A stretch of 64,000 nucleotides of DNA from Granulosicoccus antarcticus IMCC3135 (GCF_002215215.1 NZ_CP018632.1:4894501-4958500), one strand, 5' to 3'. Positions 42,996 to 52,092 are shown, counted from the stretch's first letter. The notes: a model not told the origin generated them from the sequence alone. Made by a program: numbers and translations.

Positions 42996-43955
42996 ATGGA
43001 AACTCTTCTGAGCTCTGGCTCTGCATTCTGGATCGGGATAGCGATCGTTACGCTGATCTTTCTCAACTCTTCTGTCAAATTTGTCCCTCAGAACACGGCC
43101 TATGTTGTTGAACGTTTCGGCAAGTTCAGAACCACACTGACCGCTGGTCTGAAGTTCATACTACCCATCATCGATCGTGTCGCCTACAAGGTATCGCTGA
43201 AGGAACTGGCGCTGGACGTACCCTCGCAATCCGCCATTACCAAAGACAACATCACGCTGACCGTCGACGGCGTTCTGTACTTGAAAGTAATAGACCCTGA
43301 AAAATCCAGCTACGGCATCGACAACTATGTATTCGGCGTCACGCAGCTGGCTCAAACCACCATGCGTTCGGAAATCGGCAAGATCACGCTGGACCGCACA
43401 TTCGAAGAAAGAGATCTGCTCAACTCGGCGATTGTTCAGGCAATCAATGAAGCCGGCGAGGCTTGGGGAACTACCTGCCTTCGCTATGAAATAAAAGATA
43501 TCACCCCCCCCAAAAGCGTTCTGGAGGCCATGGAACGCCAGATGAAGGCTGAGCGTGACAAGCGCGCCACGGTGCTCGAGTCTGAGGGGCAGCGACAGTC
43601 AGCCATCAATATCGCTGAAGGACAACGACAGTCCATCGTTCTGGCGGCCGAAGCGCAGAGAGAACAGCAAATCCTGGAAGCCCAGGGTGAAGCCGAAGCT
43701 ATTACCACCGTCGCTCAGGCCAAGGCAGGCGCTTTGGAAACGGTCGGCAAGGCAGCAGCAACCGTTGAAGGTCAAAAAGCCGTACAGCTGGATCTGGCGA
43801 CCCGTGCCATCGCTGCCAAGGCAAGTATCGCCAAAGCCTCCACCATTGTTCTGATGGACGGCAAACAAACAGACGCGGGCCAGGTTGTCGCCGAGAGCAT
43901 GGCTGTGGTTGCGGCCATGAACTCCAGCGAGGCATTCAAGTCCGGCGGCCATTAG
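42996..43955 (+). CDS. SPFH/band-7 (stomatin-like, paraslipin) protein
   Basis: A 319-residue inner-membrane protein: an N-terminal hydrophobic segment (FWIGIAIVTLIFLNSSV), the SPFH core (VPQNTAYVVERFGKFRTTL ... VDGVLYLKVIDPEKSSYGI ... GKITLDRTFEERDLLN) and a coiled coil rich in Ala/Glu/Gln (about 190-270). The pattern is of the QmcA/paraslipin group. AAGGA lies before the ATG at 42996. It is directly followed by an NfeD-type gene with no gap, the standard pairing in which NfeD and stomatin-like proteins organise membrane microdomains or protein quality control. Confidence 0.9.
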   Translation: METLLSSGSAFWIGIAIVTLIFLNSSVKFVPQNTAYVVERFGKFRTTLTAGLKFILPIIDRVAYKVSLKELALDVPSQSAITKDNITLTVDGVLYLKVIDPEKSSYGIDNYVFGVTQLAQTTMRSEIGKITLDRTFEERDLLNSAIVQAINEAGEAWGTTCLRYEIKDITPPKSVLEAMERQMKAERDKRATVLESEGQRQSAINIAEGQRQSIVLAAEAQREQQILEAQGEAEAITTVAQAKAGALETVGKAAATVEGQKAVQLDLATRAIAAKASIAKASTIVLMDGKQTDAGQVVAESMAVVAAMNSSEAFKSGGH

Positions 43956-44435
43956 ATGGACACCTTGTTCACTAATCAGGCCACACTCTGGCTGACGATC
44001 GGTTTCGCATTACTGGCCATCGAAGCCGTCGCCTTCGGCTTTACCAGCGGCCTGTTGCTGTTCGGCAGTCTCGGGGCGATTCTGACGGGCGCATTGTTAT
44101 GGCTTGCCATCGTTCCCAATACCTTTATTGCCGCAGTTGCCTGCTTTGCCATCAGCACCGCGCTGATTACAGTGATCCTGTGGAGACCCTTGAAGCGCCT
44201 GCAAAGTGGCGCTGAACTGGGCCATGATCGCAGCAGTGATCTGATCGGGCATAGCTTCATACTGTCTAGTGACATTGACAACGAGCAATCTGGCAATCAG
44301 AAATATTCTGGTATCAACTGGCGGGTGGAGCCAGCTGAGGAACTGGCAGACAAGTCCATTGCTGCCGGCACCCGCGTGTGCGTCACAGCCGTGAGTGTGG
44401 GTGTTTTCTTTGTTCAGCCGACCGAGCAGGCATGA
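43956..44435 (+). CDS. NfeD family protein (short form)
   Basis: A 159-residue membrane protein with about three hydrophobic segments (LWLTIGFALLAIEAVAFGF, LLLFGSLGAILTGALLWLAI, FIAAVACFAISTALITVIL) followed by a C-terminal OB-fold (YSGINWRVEPAEELADKSIAAGTRVCVTAVSVGVFFVQP). It lacks the ClpP-like protease domain of long NfeD. The start codon directly follows the SPFH stop, so the two are translated together. Confidence 0.88.
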   Translation: MDTLFTNQATLWLTIGFALLAIEAVAFGFTSGLLLFGSLGAILTGALLWLAIVPNTFIAAVACFAISTALITVILWRPLKRLQSGAELGHDRSSDLIGHSFILSSDIDNEQSGNQKYSGINWRVEPAEELADKSIAAGTRVCVTAVSVGVFFVQPTEQA

Positions 44436-44500
44436 GCAATCGTTGATAGAGTTCGCAGAACAGTGCAAACAGCCCCCGACAAACACGGACTGAAAATCTC

Positions 44501-45271
44501 ATGCCTGACAACACCAACCAGACGACTGCCCGCTCCGAACTGATCGCATCCCTGGCCCCTCATGGCATCCTGCGAGCTGGCATCAACATGAGCAACTTCC
44601 TGTTGGTGAATCAGACCGATGCCAGCGGTCAACCCGACGGCGTCTCACCCGCCATGGCCCGAGCACTGGCCACCGAGCTGGGACTGGAGTTGAAGCTGAT
44701 AGCCTACAAAGGCCCCGGCGACGTTGCAGATGGTGCCAGCAAGGGCGAGTGGGATATCGCCAATATTGCACTGGAAGCCGAACGAGCCAAAGTAATCGAC
44801 TTCAGCCCTGCCTATTGCGAAATACAAGCCACCTATCTCACACCACCCGACTCCCCCATCAACAGCCTGGCTCAGATTGACCAACCGGGCAATCGCATCG
44901 CCGTGAAAGAACGCAGCGCCTACGACCTGTGGCTCACCCGTCATATCAAACAGGCAACACTGGTCCGAGCCGCCTCACTGGACGAATCATTCGAACGCTT
45001 TCGCGACGAGGGCCTGGAAGTCCTCGCAGGACTACGTCCAAAACTACTCCAGCAACAAACACTGATGCCTGGCTCTACCCTGTTTGACGAAAGCTTCATG
45101 GCCGTCCAACAAAGCATGGGGTGCCCGACTGGCAAGACACTGGCTGCAGCCCATATACGAGACTTCGTAAAACGATCCATCGAGTCCGGATTCGTGGCAG
45201 AACTGATTGAACGCTATGAAGTGGTGGGGCAGCTGTCAGTGCCGGTGATATCCCCTGAAACGATCGGTTAA
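44501..45271 (+). CDS. Family-3 solute-binding protein fold without a signal peptide
   Basis: 256 residues of the PBPb/SBP_bac_3 type: ILRAGINMSNFLLVNQ, SGQPDGVSPAMARALATELG, WDIANIALEAERAKVIDFSPAYCEIQATYL and IAVKERSAYDLWL, all typical of amino-acid binding proteins. The N-terminus (PDNTNQTTARSELIASLAPHG) is polar with no signal peptide or lipobox, and no upstream in-frame start adds one. No transporter genes are near. It could be a cytoplasmic ligand-binding protein or enzyme-like relative. Confidence 0.78.
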   Translation: MPDNTNQTTARSELIASLAPHGILRAGINMSNFLLVNQTDASGQPDGVSPAMARALATELGLELKLIAYKGPGDVADGASKGEWDIANIALEAERAKVIDFSPAYCEIQATYLTPPDSPINSLAQIDQPGNRIAVKERSAYDLWLTRHIKQATLVRAASLDESFERFRDEGLEVLAGLRPKLLQQQTLMPGSTLFDESFMAVQQSMGCPTGKTLAAAHIRDFVKRSIESGFVAELIERYEVVGQLSVPVISPETIG

Positions 45272-45319
45272 CGATCAGGATTGCAATGACGCGGTTTAGA
45301 AAAGCCTGATCGAAAACCA

Positions 45320-45883
45320 CTAAGTCTCGTTATTGATAGCGTTGCTGATCGTCTTTTTCAGCCATTCTCTGTCATTAGCAGCAATCCATTTACCGAGTTT
45401 CATCACACCAAAAGGACAAGCGATTAGCAGCAGGCTTTGTATCAGGGACATAAAACCTGCTTCGCCAGTTTCTTGCACTACAACGACTACCATGATGCCG
45501 AAAATAACGAGCGCGAAAACAAGCCAGAACGTCATGAACACTTGCACAAATCGGTTGAGCCGAAAAACTCCGGACAGTTTTGTAGTATTGATTTCAGTTT
45601 CAAAATGACCCACAAAAACAGGCCTGAATGAATTCGTTACAAAAGCGGCAGAGCGTTCAAGTTTCACGGAATTAACACCCACAAAGCCTACTATTTTAGG
45701 TGAGCCGCCATGAAAGAATCCGAACCGCCTCACTTTTGCCTTTAGCCGGCTAATTGCCAGGTCGGTGGGAACATCAAAAGCCATCTCTAAAATTTCTGAG
45801 CCATAAATACTGTGAAATATACTCTTCATAGCCAGGTTACGTTGCAGATTGCTTTTCAGTGAGTTGAGATCCCTGTGGTTCAC
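45320..45883 (-). CDS. Hypothetical membrane protein
   Basis: 187 residues with two hydrophobic segments near the C-terminus (VFMTFWLVFALVIFGIMVVVVV and FMSLIQSLLLIACPFGVMKLG) and a polar N-terminal half (FDVPTDLAISRLKAKVRRFGFF, ERSAAFVTNSF, VGHFETEINTTKLSGVFRLNRF) that could form a PH-like beta domain. A shorter start at 45829 is possible. No family recognised. The region looks richer in AT than its neighbours. Confidence 0.55.
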   Translation of the reverse strand: MNHRDLNSLKSNLQRNLAMKSIFHSIYGSEILEMAFDVPTDLAISRLKAKVRRFGFFHGGSPKIVGFVGVNSVKLERSAAFVTNSFRPVFVGHFETEINTTKLSGVFRLNRFVQVFMTFWLVFALVIFGIMVVVVVQETGEAGFMSLIQSLLLIACPFGVMKLGKWIAANDREWLKKTISNAINNET

Positions 45884-45906
45884 GCTTAGGATATCGAAAT
45901 AATTGA

Positions 45907-46113
45907 TACGTAACTGTACTACTTCACTGGACGGATCAACCCTACAAATGGCATATCAACGATGGTCCAGAAGTCTTCATACTAACGGGCGGTCAGGTTG
46001 AGAAAGATTCCATGCTGAACCAGGCAATCAACACCTCAAAACACTCCCGCGGGAGCGCTTCCCCATTGACTCAAGCCCCCATTCAAGAGATAATAAGTAC
46101 CTGTATTAATTAA
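45907..46113 (+). pseudogene. Truncated cupin-domain gene remnant
   Basis: An open stretch with no start codon reads LLHWTDQPYKWHINDGPEVF followed by ILTGGQVEKDS, closely like the first beta-strands of a cupin (pattern PYxWHxNxGxEVFxVLxGxV). It then loses the fold, passes through the palindrome shared with the next gene, and stops at 46111-46113. The front (before a stop at 45904-45906) and most of the barrel are gone, so it is a decayed piece of a former gene. Confidence 0.45.
46038..46057. repeat. Palindrome-containing repeat, copy 1 (intergenic)
   Basis: A 20-base sequence, AAAACACTCCCGCGGGAGCG, centred on the perfect 12-base palindrome CTCCCGCGGGAG. An identical copy lies inside the DUF222/HNH gene at 46817-46836. 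Confidence 0.85.
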
Positions 46114-46122
46114 GGATTCGGC

Positions 46123-47577
46123 ATGGATACCAACCTTGATCTATCTACGATTTCTACCTCCGAACTGGAGTCATCAATCACCCGTTTAAGCTGCGATCTG
46201 AACGCGGCAACTTACCGGCAATTGATGCTGCTCGCCGAGTTCGATCGGCGACAGGGCTGGGGCCATGACGGGCTTCGCTCCTGTGCACACTGGTTGAATT
46301 GGCGCTGCGGAATTTCGATCGTAGCGGCGCGTGAAAAAATGCGAGTTGCCCATGCGCTGGAAAATCTGCCGCAGACCTGCCAGGCGTTTGTCTCGGGCCA
46401 GTTGAGTTACTCCAAGGCAAGAGCCATCACTCGCGTAGGCACTGTCAATAACGAAGCCTGCCTACTCTCATATGCCCGCTACGGCACTGCCAGTCAGCTG
46501 GATAAAACCGTCCGACTCTACCGGCAGCAATACCTCGGTGCTGATGCCTTGATGGTCGACTATCACCAACCTGCCCTGACGAATTCAGAGACGAATTCCG
46601 AAACTGAAGTCGACCCTTGGGATCAGGAAAACCAGGGTGCCATGCACAACAAGGATTATCGCTTGTTGAATACACGCTGGGATGAGCATGGCTGTCTTTT
46701 GATTCAAGCGCGACTGACAGCTGAGCAAGGCGCTCTGGTCATCAAGGCACTGGAGGCGGCGCTCAGTACACTCGCAGAAAGCGAACCATCGGACAGCAGT
46801 GAAAGTCATGCGCTGGAAAACACTCCCGCGGGAGCGTCAATTGACGAAGAAGTGTTATCGCATGAGATGAACAAGCGGCCGCCAAGACGCCGGGCCGATG
46901 CCTTGCTGTTGATGGCAGAAGCCTTTCTCAAAGACAGCAAAGCTGGCTCATGCACGGATGATCGCTATCAGGTAGTCGTGCATGTCGATAGTGCAGTTCT
47001 GGCCAAGGAGCAGTTTGAAAAGCCCAGTGGAGAACCCGATTGTCATGTCGAAAATCAGGTTGCCTTACCGGTCGAGACTGCTCGACGACTCAGTTGTAGC
47101 TGCAAAATTGTCACCGCTGTAACCAACGGGTCAGAACCCTTGAACATCGGGCGCAGCACACGGGCTATTCCAACCGGCATCCGGCGAGCGCTGGCTATTC
47201 GTGACGGTGCTTGTACTTTTCCGGGCTGCGACTGCCACAAACACCTGGACGCACATCACATTATTCATTGGGCCAATGGCGGCGAGACTTCACTGGAAAA
47301 CCTGACCCAGCTATGCCATCACCATCACACCCTGATGCACGAAGGTCAGTTCACAGTCGTGCGCCTGTCTGACGGGCAACTCTTGTTCAAACGACCCGAC
47401 GGCTCAACGATTGCATCGATCGTTGAAGCTGAGTCCGACTGTGACGCTGAATCCATACCCGAATCCAAATTGCCAGTAACTGTCAATGAACTCTGGTCTG
47501 GTTGTGGAGATACCATGGACTACGCAATGGCGATGCACAACCTGCATTGCAGGGATAATGCGAGAGCGGCTTGCTGA
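46123..47577 (+). CDS. DUF222 / HNH endonuclease domain protein
   Basis: 484 residues. The N-terminal and middle region matches DUF222 (13E12-repeat type): RLSCDLNAATYRQLMLLAEFDRR, GLRSCAHWLNWRCGIS, REKMRVAHALENLP, SYSKARAITRV. The C-terminus (about 375-430) is an HNH nuclease with two zinc-type Cys (CTFPGCDCHKHLDAHHIIHW ... NLTQLCHHHHTLMH). AAGGA precedes the ATG. These proteins are common, often multi-copy and sometimes linked to mobile elements; their role is unclear. Residues encoded at 46817-46836 (NTPAGAS) come from a palindromic repeat that also lies upstream of the gene. Confidence 0.88.
   Translation: MDTNLDLSTISTSELESSITRLSCDLNAATYRQLMLLAEFDRRQGWGHDGLRSCAHWLNWRCGISIVAAREKMRVAHALENLPQTCQAFVSGQLSYSKARAITRVGTVNNEACLLSYARYGTASQLDKTVRLYRQQYLGADALMVDYHQPALTNSETNSETEVDPWDQENQGAMHNKDYRLLNTRWDEHGCLLIQARLTAEQGALVIKALEAALSTLAESEPSDSSESHALENTPAGASIDEEVLSHEMNKRPPRRRADALLLMAEAFLKDSKAGSCTDDRYQVVVHVDSAVLAKEQFEKPSGEPDCHVENQVALPVETARRLSCSCKIVTAVTNGSEPLNIGRSTRAIPTGIRRALAIRDGACTFPGCDCHKHLDAHHIIHWANGGETSLENLTQLCHHHHTLMHEGQFTVVRLSDGQLLFKRPDGSTIASIVEAESDCDAESIPESKLPVTVNELWSGCGDTMDYAMAMHNLHCRDNARAAC
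46817..46836. repeat. Palindrome-containing repeat, copy 2 (inside the HNH gene)
   Basis: Identical over 20 bases to 46038-46057, in the same orientation. It lies in the linker between the DUF222 region and the HNH end, adding NTPAGA without breaking the frame. Confidence 0.85.
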
Positions 47578-47625
47578 TGGTGAAAAAGCTCATCACCGCT
47601 TTGAGAACAACTCTCAGAAAATCCC

Positions 47626-48780
47626 TTAAAACAAACTGATCTGCTGCCCCGCAAACGGTGCGACCGCAGGCGGCTGTGGATGTACAAATCGCGTCGTGTC
47701 GGTGGCGAACACTGGCCGGCCCGTGGCAAGTCCATGACGACGACAGGCCAGTTCGAATTGCTGGCGGATGAAGTCGGCTCTGGGGCCCTCGCCTGAGAAA
47801 CGGGAACTGAAATCGCTGTTGTTGAGCTTGCCGGCACGCAAGGATCGGATGGCTTTCAATATTCGCTCTTTCTTCAAGGGATAATGAGCGTCCAGCCATT
47901 CTGGAAAAAGCTGTGCCAGTTCGTGCGGCAAACGCAGCACGATTGCATTGGCACCGGTTGCCCCTGCCTGGGCACTGGCTGCGACAATGGCGTCTATCTC
48001 ATGCTCGTTCAGAGCCGGAATAACCGGCGATACGGATACCCTGACGGGTATACCCGCATCGGCCAGCGCCTTCATCGTACGTAGCCGGCGGTGTGGCGCT
48101 GCCGCCCTGGGCTCCAGTCGATGGCTCAGCTGATTATCCAGTGTGGTTATAGAAATGGACACGGTGATCAGTTTTCTGGCAGCCAGCTGTGAAAGCAGAT
48201 CGATATCCCGTTCGATCAGAGCAGACTTGGTAATCAGATAGACAGGGTGTTCGGTTTCCAGCAAGACTTCCAGAATCTGCCGGGTAATTCCCAGGCGCTT
48301 TTCCAGTGGCTGATAGGCGTCGGTATTGACACCCAGCGCTATCGGCTTGCACTGATAGCGTGGGTTGGCCAGCTCGCCTCTCAAAAGTTTTGCTGCATCC
48401 AGTTTGGCATAGAGCAATCGTTCAAAATCAAGCCCTGCCGAGTGGCCCAGATAGGTGTGTGATGGTCGGGCAAAACAGTAGGCACACCCGTGCTCACAAC
48501 CCCGATAGGGATTGATCGACTGATCGAAGTGAACATCCGGAGACTGATTGCGCGTGATAACTGTTTTCGCTCTGTCCTCTCGCCACTGGGTACGCGCACT
48601 GGTGGCTGACTCCGCGTAGGCATCATCGGTGCAAAGCTGTGCAGTTCGACGCCAGCCATCGTCGATATCCATTCTCTGGAGTGTCTCGAAACGTCCACTG
48701 CGATTGCTCTGGGAACCGCGCCCGCGTCGCTTGTCTGGTCTGTCAAACATGGCCTGCTCGTCAGAAGCATTTTTCGCCAT
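47626..48780 (-). CDS. PA0069-type radical SAM protein
   Basis: About 384 residues from the ATG at 48780; ATGs at 48813 and 48828 and a GTG at 48837 are also in frame. The radical SAM motif is INPYRGCEHGCAYCFARPSH, a C-x3-C-x2-C [4Fe-4S] site. Later landmarks are KPIALGVNTDAYQPLEKRLGITRQILEVLLE, STTTLD-like SITTLDNQLSHRLEPRAAAPHRRL and VSPVIPALNEHEIDAI, typical of the PA0069/Rv2578c family related to spore photoproduct lyase-like enzymes. The N-terminus is basic (DKRRGRGSQSNRSGRFE). The substrate is not known. Confidence 0.88.
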   Translation of the reverse strand: MAKNASDEQAMFDRPDKRRGRGSQSNRSGRFETLQRMDIDDGWRRTAQLCTDDAYAESATSARTQWREDRAKTVITRNQSPDVHFDQSINPYRGCEHGCAYCFARPSHTYLGHSAGLDFERLLYAKLDAAKLLRGELANPRYQCKPIALGVNTDAYQPLEKRLGITRQILEVLLETEHPVYLITKSALIERDIDLLSQLAARKLITVSISITTLDNQLSHRLEPRAAAPHRRLRTMKALADAGIPVRVSVSPVIPALNEHEIDAIVAASAQAGATGANAIVLRLPHELAQLFPEWLDAHYPLKKERILKAIRSLRAGKLNNSDFSSRFSGEGPRADFIRQQFELACRRHGLATGRPVFATDTTRFVHPQPPAVAPFAGQQISLF

Positions 48781-48864
48781 ACTACTATATTTATAAACAG
48801 TATTGCTACTCATTACAGCGCCGTACATGAATGACACCTGATCATCGCTGCTCGAGCGGCTGAC

Positions 48865-49884
48865 CTACACTTGCAGCTTGCGCCCCTGAGCAGCCGACTG
48901 GTAGACCAGCTCTTCGAGCTGCAGTGTCAACAGATAAACTTCGGCCCCCGTTTCAAGGCGGCTACCGGTGCGCAAGTGATTGACAACATGCTGCTGAAAA
49001 GCCTGTACCGAATCACCGGCAAATCCTGGCCAGTCCTGCGCAGGCAGGATCACCTGATCATCCACGTAGCCGTGAGAGCGCTTGCGCACCTGTCCGTCCC
49101 CCTTGATGCTCAGTGTCCCTCGCGTCCCCTCGAACAGCACCTCACCAAAGGTGAGACGTGGATTGTCACTGGAATGATCCAGATGTCGATTGCCATCGAA
49201 TAGCGCCCGCACGCCATCCTCCATGTCAAACAGGATGAAGCCGGCATCCTCACCGGCAATCACAGGGTTCAGACGTCGCAAATCCGCATAGACTGATTTC
49301 ACCCGGCCGAACAGATACTGAAAGGTATCGATGTAATGCACCCCGGTTTCATGAATAAGCAGGCGCTGCATGGTCTGGAAATACGGCTGCCTTTCCAGAT
49401 AGGCTTCCGGCCCCTGTCCATCTCCGGTTCGCAAACGAAAAGTGGCCTGCTGCACCGTGCCAATCTCCCCTGCTTCCATGGCGGCAGCTACCACCCGGAA
49501 CCAGGGCTGAAACCGGAAGTTCTCGTGCACAATCAGGCACGCATCACTAGCCTTGGCCTCAGCCACGATTTCACGGGCTTCTGCCAGCGACAGACAAAAC
49601 GGCTTCTGACAGATGATGGTGCTCACACCCGCCGCCAGGGCGCAGCGTATAGCCGCAGCATGAGTAGCAGGCGGTGTGACGATATCCAGAATATCCGGCG
49701 ATACGTCAGCCAGCATGGTATTCAGGTCAGTGTAAGCCGACTCACAAACCTGTTCTGCACGCGCCAGTTGCGCATCGCAACAGGCGATCAGAGACACAGA
49801 CTCGATGCGACGCCAGGCTTCATGATGAAACTGGCTGAAATATCCTGCTCCCATACAAGCGACCGTCAAGGTGTCTGCTGCCAT
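48865..49884 (-). CDS. Gfo/Idh/MocA-family oxidoreductase
   Basis: An NAD(P)-dependent oxidoreductase of 339 residues from the ATG at 49884, supported by GGGAG seven bases upstream. Rossmann motif near the N-terminus (VACMGAGYFSQFHHEAWRRI), the family motif DILDIVTPPATHAAAIRCALAAG followed by IICQKPFCLSLAEAREIV with the conserved Lys-Pro, and NFRFQPWFR plus a possible catalytic His in HETGVHYIDTF. The substrate is likely a sugar or inositol derivative, unknown. It stands alone and diverges from the RNA methyltransferase gene. Confidence 0.88.
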   Translation of the reverse strand: MAADTLTVACMGAGYFSQFHHEAWRRIESVSLIACCDAQLARAEQVCESAYTDLNTMLADVSPDILDIVTPPATHAAAIRCALAAGVSTIICQKPFCLSLAEAREIVAEAKASDACLIVHENFRFQPWFRVVAAAMEAGEIGTVQQATFRLRTGDGQGPEAYLERQPYFQTMQRLLIHETGVHYIDTFQYLFGRVKSVYADLRRLNPVIAGEDAGFILFDMEDGVRALFDGNRHLDHSSDNPRLTFGEVLFEGTRGTLSIKGDGQVRKRSHGYVDDQVILPAQDWPGFAGDSVQAFQQHVVNHLRTGSRLETGAEVYLLTLQLEELVYQSAAQGRKLQV

Positions 49885-50045
49885 GCCATGCTCCCGTGAT
49901 GCTGTCCTCATGCTCGCATATTATCCGGCGACAACGCCATCGCTCCTGACGCCAGGGACTCAATCAGCGGCCCTGTTGCCCTATACTGCGAGGATATTGC
50001 AAATGGTCTCCCGTTTGCGCCCAGGCACGTTCAAAACGAGTATTC

Positions 50046-51206
50046 ATGAAAGACAAATCCGGCTGGAACAAGTATCGCCACAAGCGTCCCGAGATCGTGC
50101 CACGCGAATCCGAGCTTGTCATCGAGTCATTGACCAACGCCGGCGATGGTCTTGGGCGCGAAGAGCAACGGGTGATTTTCGTCCCCTATACGGTACCGGG
50201 CGACCGTGTGCGCATCAAGATCACACAGCGCAAGAAAACCTATGCGCTCGCCAGCGTGGTTGAGATCCTGGAACCGAGCAAGGACCGCATTAGCGCCCCG
50301 TGCGAGTACTTCGAGCGTTGTGGCGGCTGTGATTGGCAGCATGTTCCCTATGCGGTGCAGTTGTCAGCCAAGCAGGAACAGTTGACAGATACTCTGGCAC
50401 GCATCGGCTTGCTTGAAAATCTGCCCATGAAAACCATCACCCCCTCACCTCAGGAATATGGCTACCGTAACCGTATACAGGGTGAGATCCGCGCTGGACA
50501 GTTTCACTACAAATGGCGACGCAGCGATCAACGAATCGCCATCGACAAGTGTGTTATTGCCGAAGATGCCATCAACGAATACCTGGCATCAACTGATCTG
50601 ACACAAACACTGCAAGGTCGAGTGGAAATCTCGGTTGAAGACGGCGTTGTTACCATGTCTGCCGTGAATGATCGTAATTCCACCGAACTGGGCTTCAGGC
50701 AGGTCAATACGGCTGTCAGCGATGTTCTGACGGCTCGCCTGCTGGAACTGGTGGGAAAATCTGAATGCCAGCACATCGTGGATCTCTACTGTGGCCGTGG
50801 TCACTGGACCAACCTGATAGCGCAGACTCACCCGGACCGCAAAGTTGTCGGCGTCGATGTATCGGCCGAGAATATTGACGCAGCACGCGCTCAAACTCAC
50901 GAATTGGCGCTGGAAAATGTCGCTTTCCACCAGGCCGAAGTCGAGAAAACCCTGAAAAAGCTGGGTATCAAGGAAAGTCTGTGCATTGTCGACCCACCTC
51001 GCTCTGGCCTCGACACCACCGTGATCGATACCCTGATTGAGGAACCTTGCAAGCATTTGCTGTATGTCTCATGCCACCCTGCAACGCTGGCCAGAGATCT
51101 GAAGCGTCTGACTGAATCTGGTTACCGAGTCGTGAGCGTGGAATCACTGGACATGTTCCCGCAAACCGCGCACCTGGAATCCCTCGTGCACCTTGAGCGC
51201 ATCTAG
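50046..51206 (+). CDS. TrmA/RlmD-type RNA (uracil-5-)-methyltransferase
   Basis: 386 residues. An N-terminal TRAM domain (IESLTNAGDGLGREEQRVIFVPYTVPGDRVRIKI) is followed by a [4Fe-4S] cluster motif CEYFERCGGCDWQHV with a later Cys in DKCVIAED, the SAM site HIVDLYCGRGHWTNLIAQ, VDPPRSGLD, and the catalytic Cys in LYVSCHPATLARDL. It belongs to the 23S rRNA m5U methyltransferase group (RlmD/RlmC/RumA). The canonical SCNPATLARD reads SCHPATLARD here. It is shorter than RlmD (about 430), so the exact target is uncertain. Confidence 0.87.
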   Translation: MKDKSGWNKYRHKRPEIVPRESELVIESLTNAGDGLGREEQRVIFVPYTVPGDRVRIKITQRKKTYALASVVEILEPSKDRISAPCEYFERCGGCDWQHVPYAVQLSAKQEQLTDTLARIGLLENLPMKTITPSPQEYGYRNRIQGEIRAGQFHYKWRRSDQRIAIDKCVIAEDAINEYLASTDLTQTLQGRVEISVEDGVVTMSAVNDRNSTELGFRQVNTAVSDVLTARLLELVGKSECQHIVDLYCGRGHWTNLIAQTHPDRKVVGVDVSAENIDAARAQTHELALENVAFHQAEVEKTLKKLGIKESLCIVDPPRSGLDTTVIDTLIEEPCKHLLYVSCHPATLARDLKRLTESGYRVVSVESLDMFPQTAHLESLVHLERI

Positions 51207-51220
51207 AACCATCGTTCATC

Positions 51221-51250
51221 CGCTGCCCGGCGATTTCTTGCCGGGCAGCG
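51221..51250. terminator. Strong hairpin between convergent methyltransferase and cutC
   Basis: An 11-bp perfect stem CGCTGCCCGGC/GCCGGGCAGCG with an 8-base loop, 14 bases after the methyltransferase stop. It probably terminates transcription from both sides. Confidence 0.65.
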
Positions 51251-51306
51251 CGCTTTACACCTGATAGCCGAGTTCTCCACCATAATTATTGCAGGCTGGA
51301 GAACGA

Positions 51307-52092
51307 CTAACAGATAGCCAGAATGCGCTGATATTCGCGAATCAGCTGCTCATCTACCAGGCCACGCCCCTGCGCAAACCCAAACGCCTCGTAATCGCTT
51401 TCTTCGCCAGAGACTCGCGTACACGAAGAGTGAAAGGATCCGATACCTGTTTGTGAGCGGATCTGCCCGGCCAATGTCGGGCTCAAGCCGGCACCTGCCA
51501 TTATGCAGATTCGATTTCCGGCGTATGCCTGCATCTGCCCCAGTTGCACCAGCCCTTCACCCACCTGCCTGGCACCACCGGATGTCAGAATGCGCTCAAA
51601 CCCCAGAGCGACGGCCTGATCAATTGCCTGTAGCGGATCGTCAAGCATATCGATCACCCGGTGCAAGGTCTTGCCCATCGAACCGGCAGCCTCACACAAC
51701 CGTTCCAGGCAGGCCTGATCCAGGGCGCCAGCGGTGGTTGCAGCTCCCAGAACAACACCAGCAAGGCCCGCCTCACCCGCCGCTTTGATGTCCACGCACA
51801 TGATATCTACCTCAGCCTTGCTAAAGCAGAAGTCTCCCGCCCTGGGACGAACCATTGCGTAGACCTGAGCGGCTTGGCCATCAGAGCCAGAGAGCATCTT
51901 GTGCGAATTCGCCTGTGCAGCCCTTTGCATGAAGCCATGACTCGGAGTCAACCCACCCAGCGCCAATGCAGCACAGAGTTCGATACGCTCAACACCGGCC
52001 TTTTCACACACCGATAGTGCCTGCTCACTATCCACGCACACTTCCAGCTCTGCCCTGGCTGATTGCTGATGCTGAGCAGATAGGGTACTCAC
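51307..52092 (-). CDS. cutC: CutC family protein
   Basis: A 261-residue TIM-barrel protein of the CutC family: LEVCVDSEQALSVCEKAGVERIELCAALALGGLTPS at the N-terminus, VYAMVRPRAGDFCFSKAEVDIM, VVLGAATTAGALD, TLHRVIDM and RILTSGGARQVGEG. The historical link to copper homeostasis is disputed; the true reaction is not settled. The start is GTG, overlapping the upstream ROK kinase stop (GTGA), so the two are coupled; CutC beside a sugar kinase points to carbohydrate metabolism rather than copper. Confidence 0.9.
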   Translation of the reverse strand: MSTLSAQHQQSARAELEVCVDSEQALSVCEKAGVERIELCAALALGGLTPSHGFMQRAAQANSHKMLSGSDGQAAQVYAMVRPRAGDFCFSKAEVDIMCVDIKAAGEAGLAGVVLGAATTAGALDQACLERLCEAAGSMGKTLHRVIDMLDDPLQAIDQAVALGFERILTSGGARQVGEGLVQLGQMQAYAGNRICIMAGAGLSPTLAGQIRSQTGIGSFHSSCTRVSGEESDYEAFGFAQGRGLVDEQLIREYQRILAIC

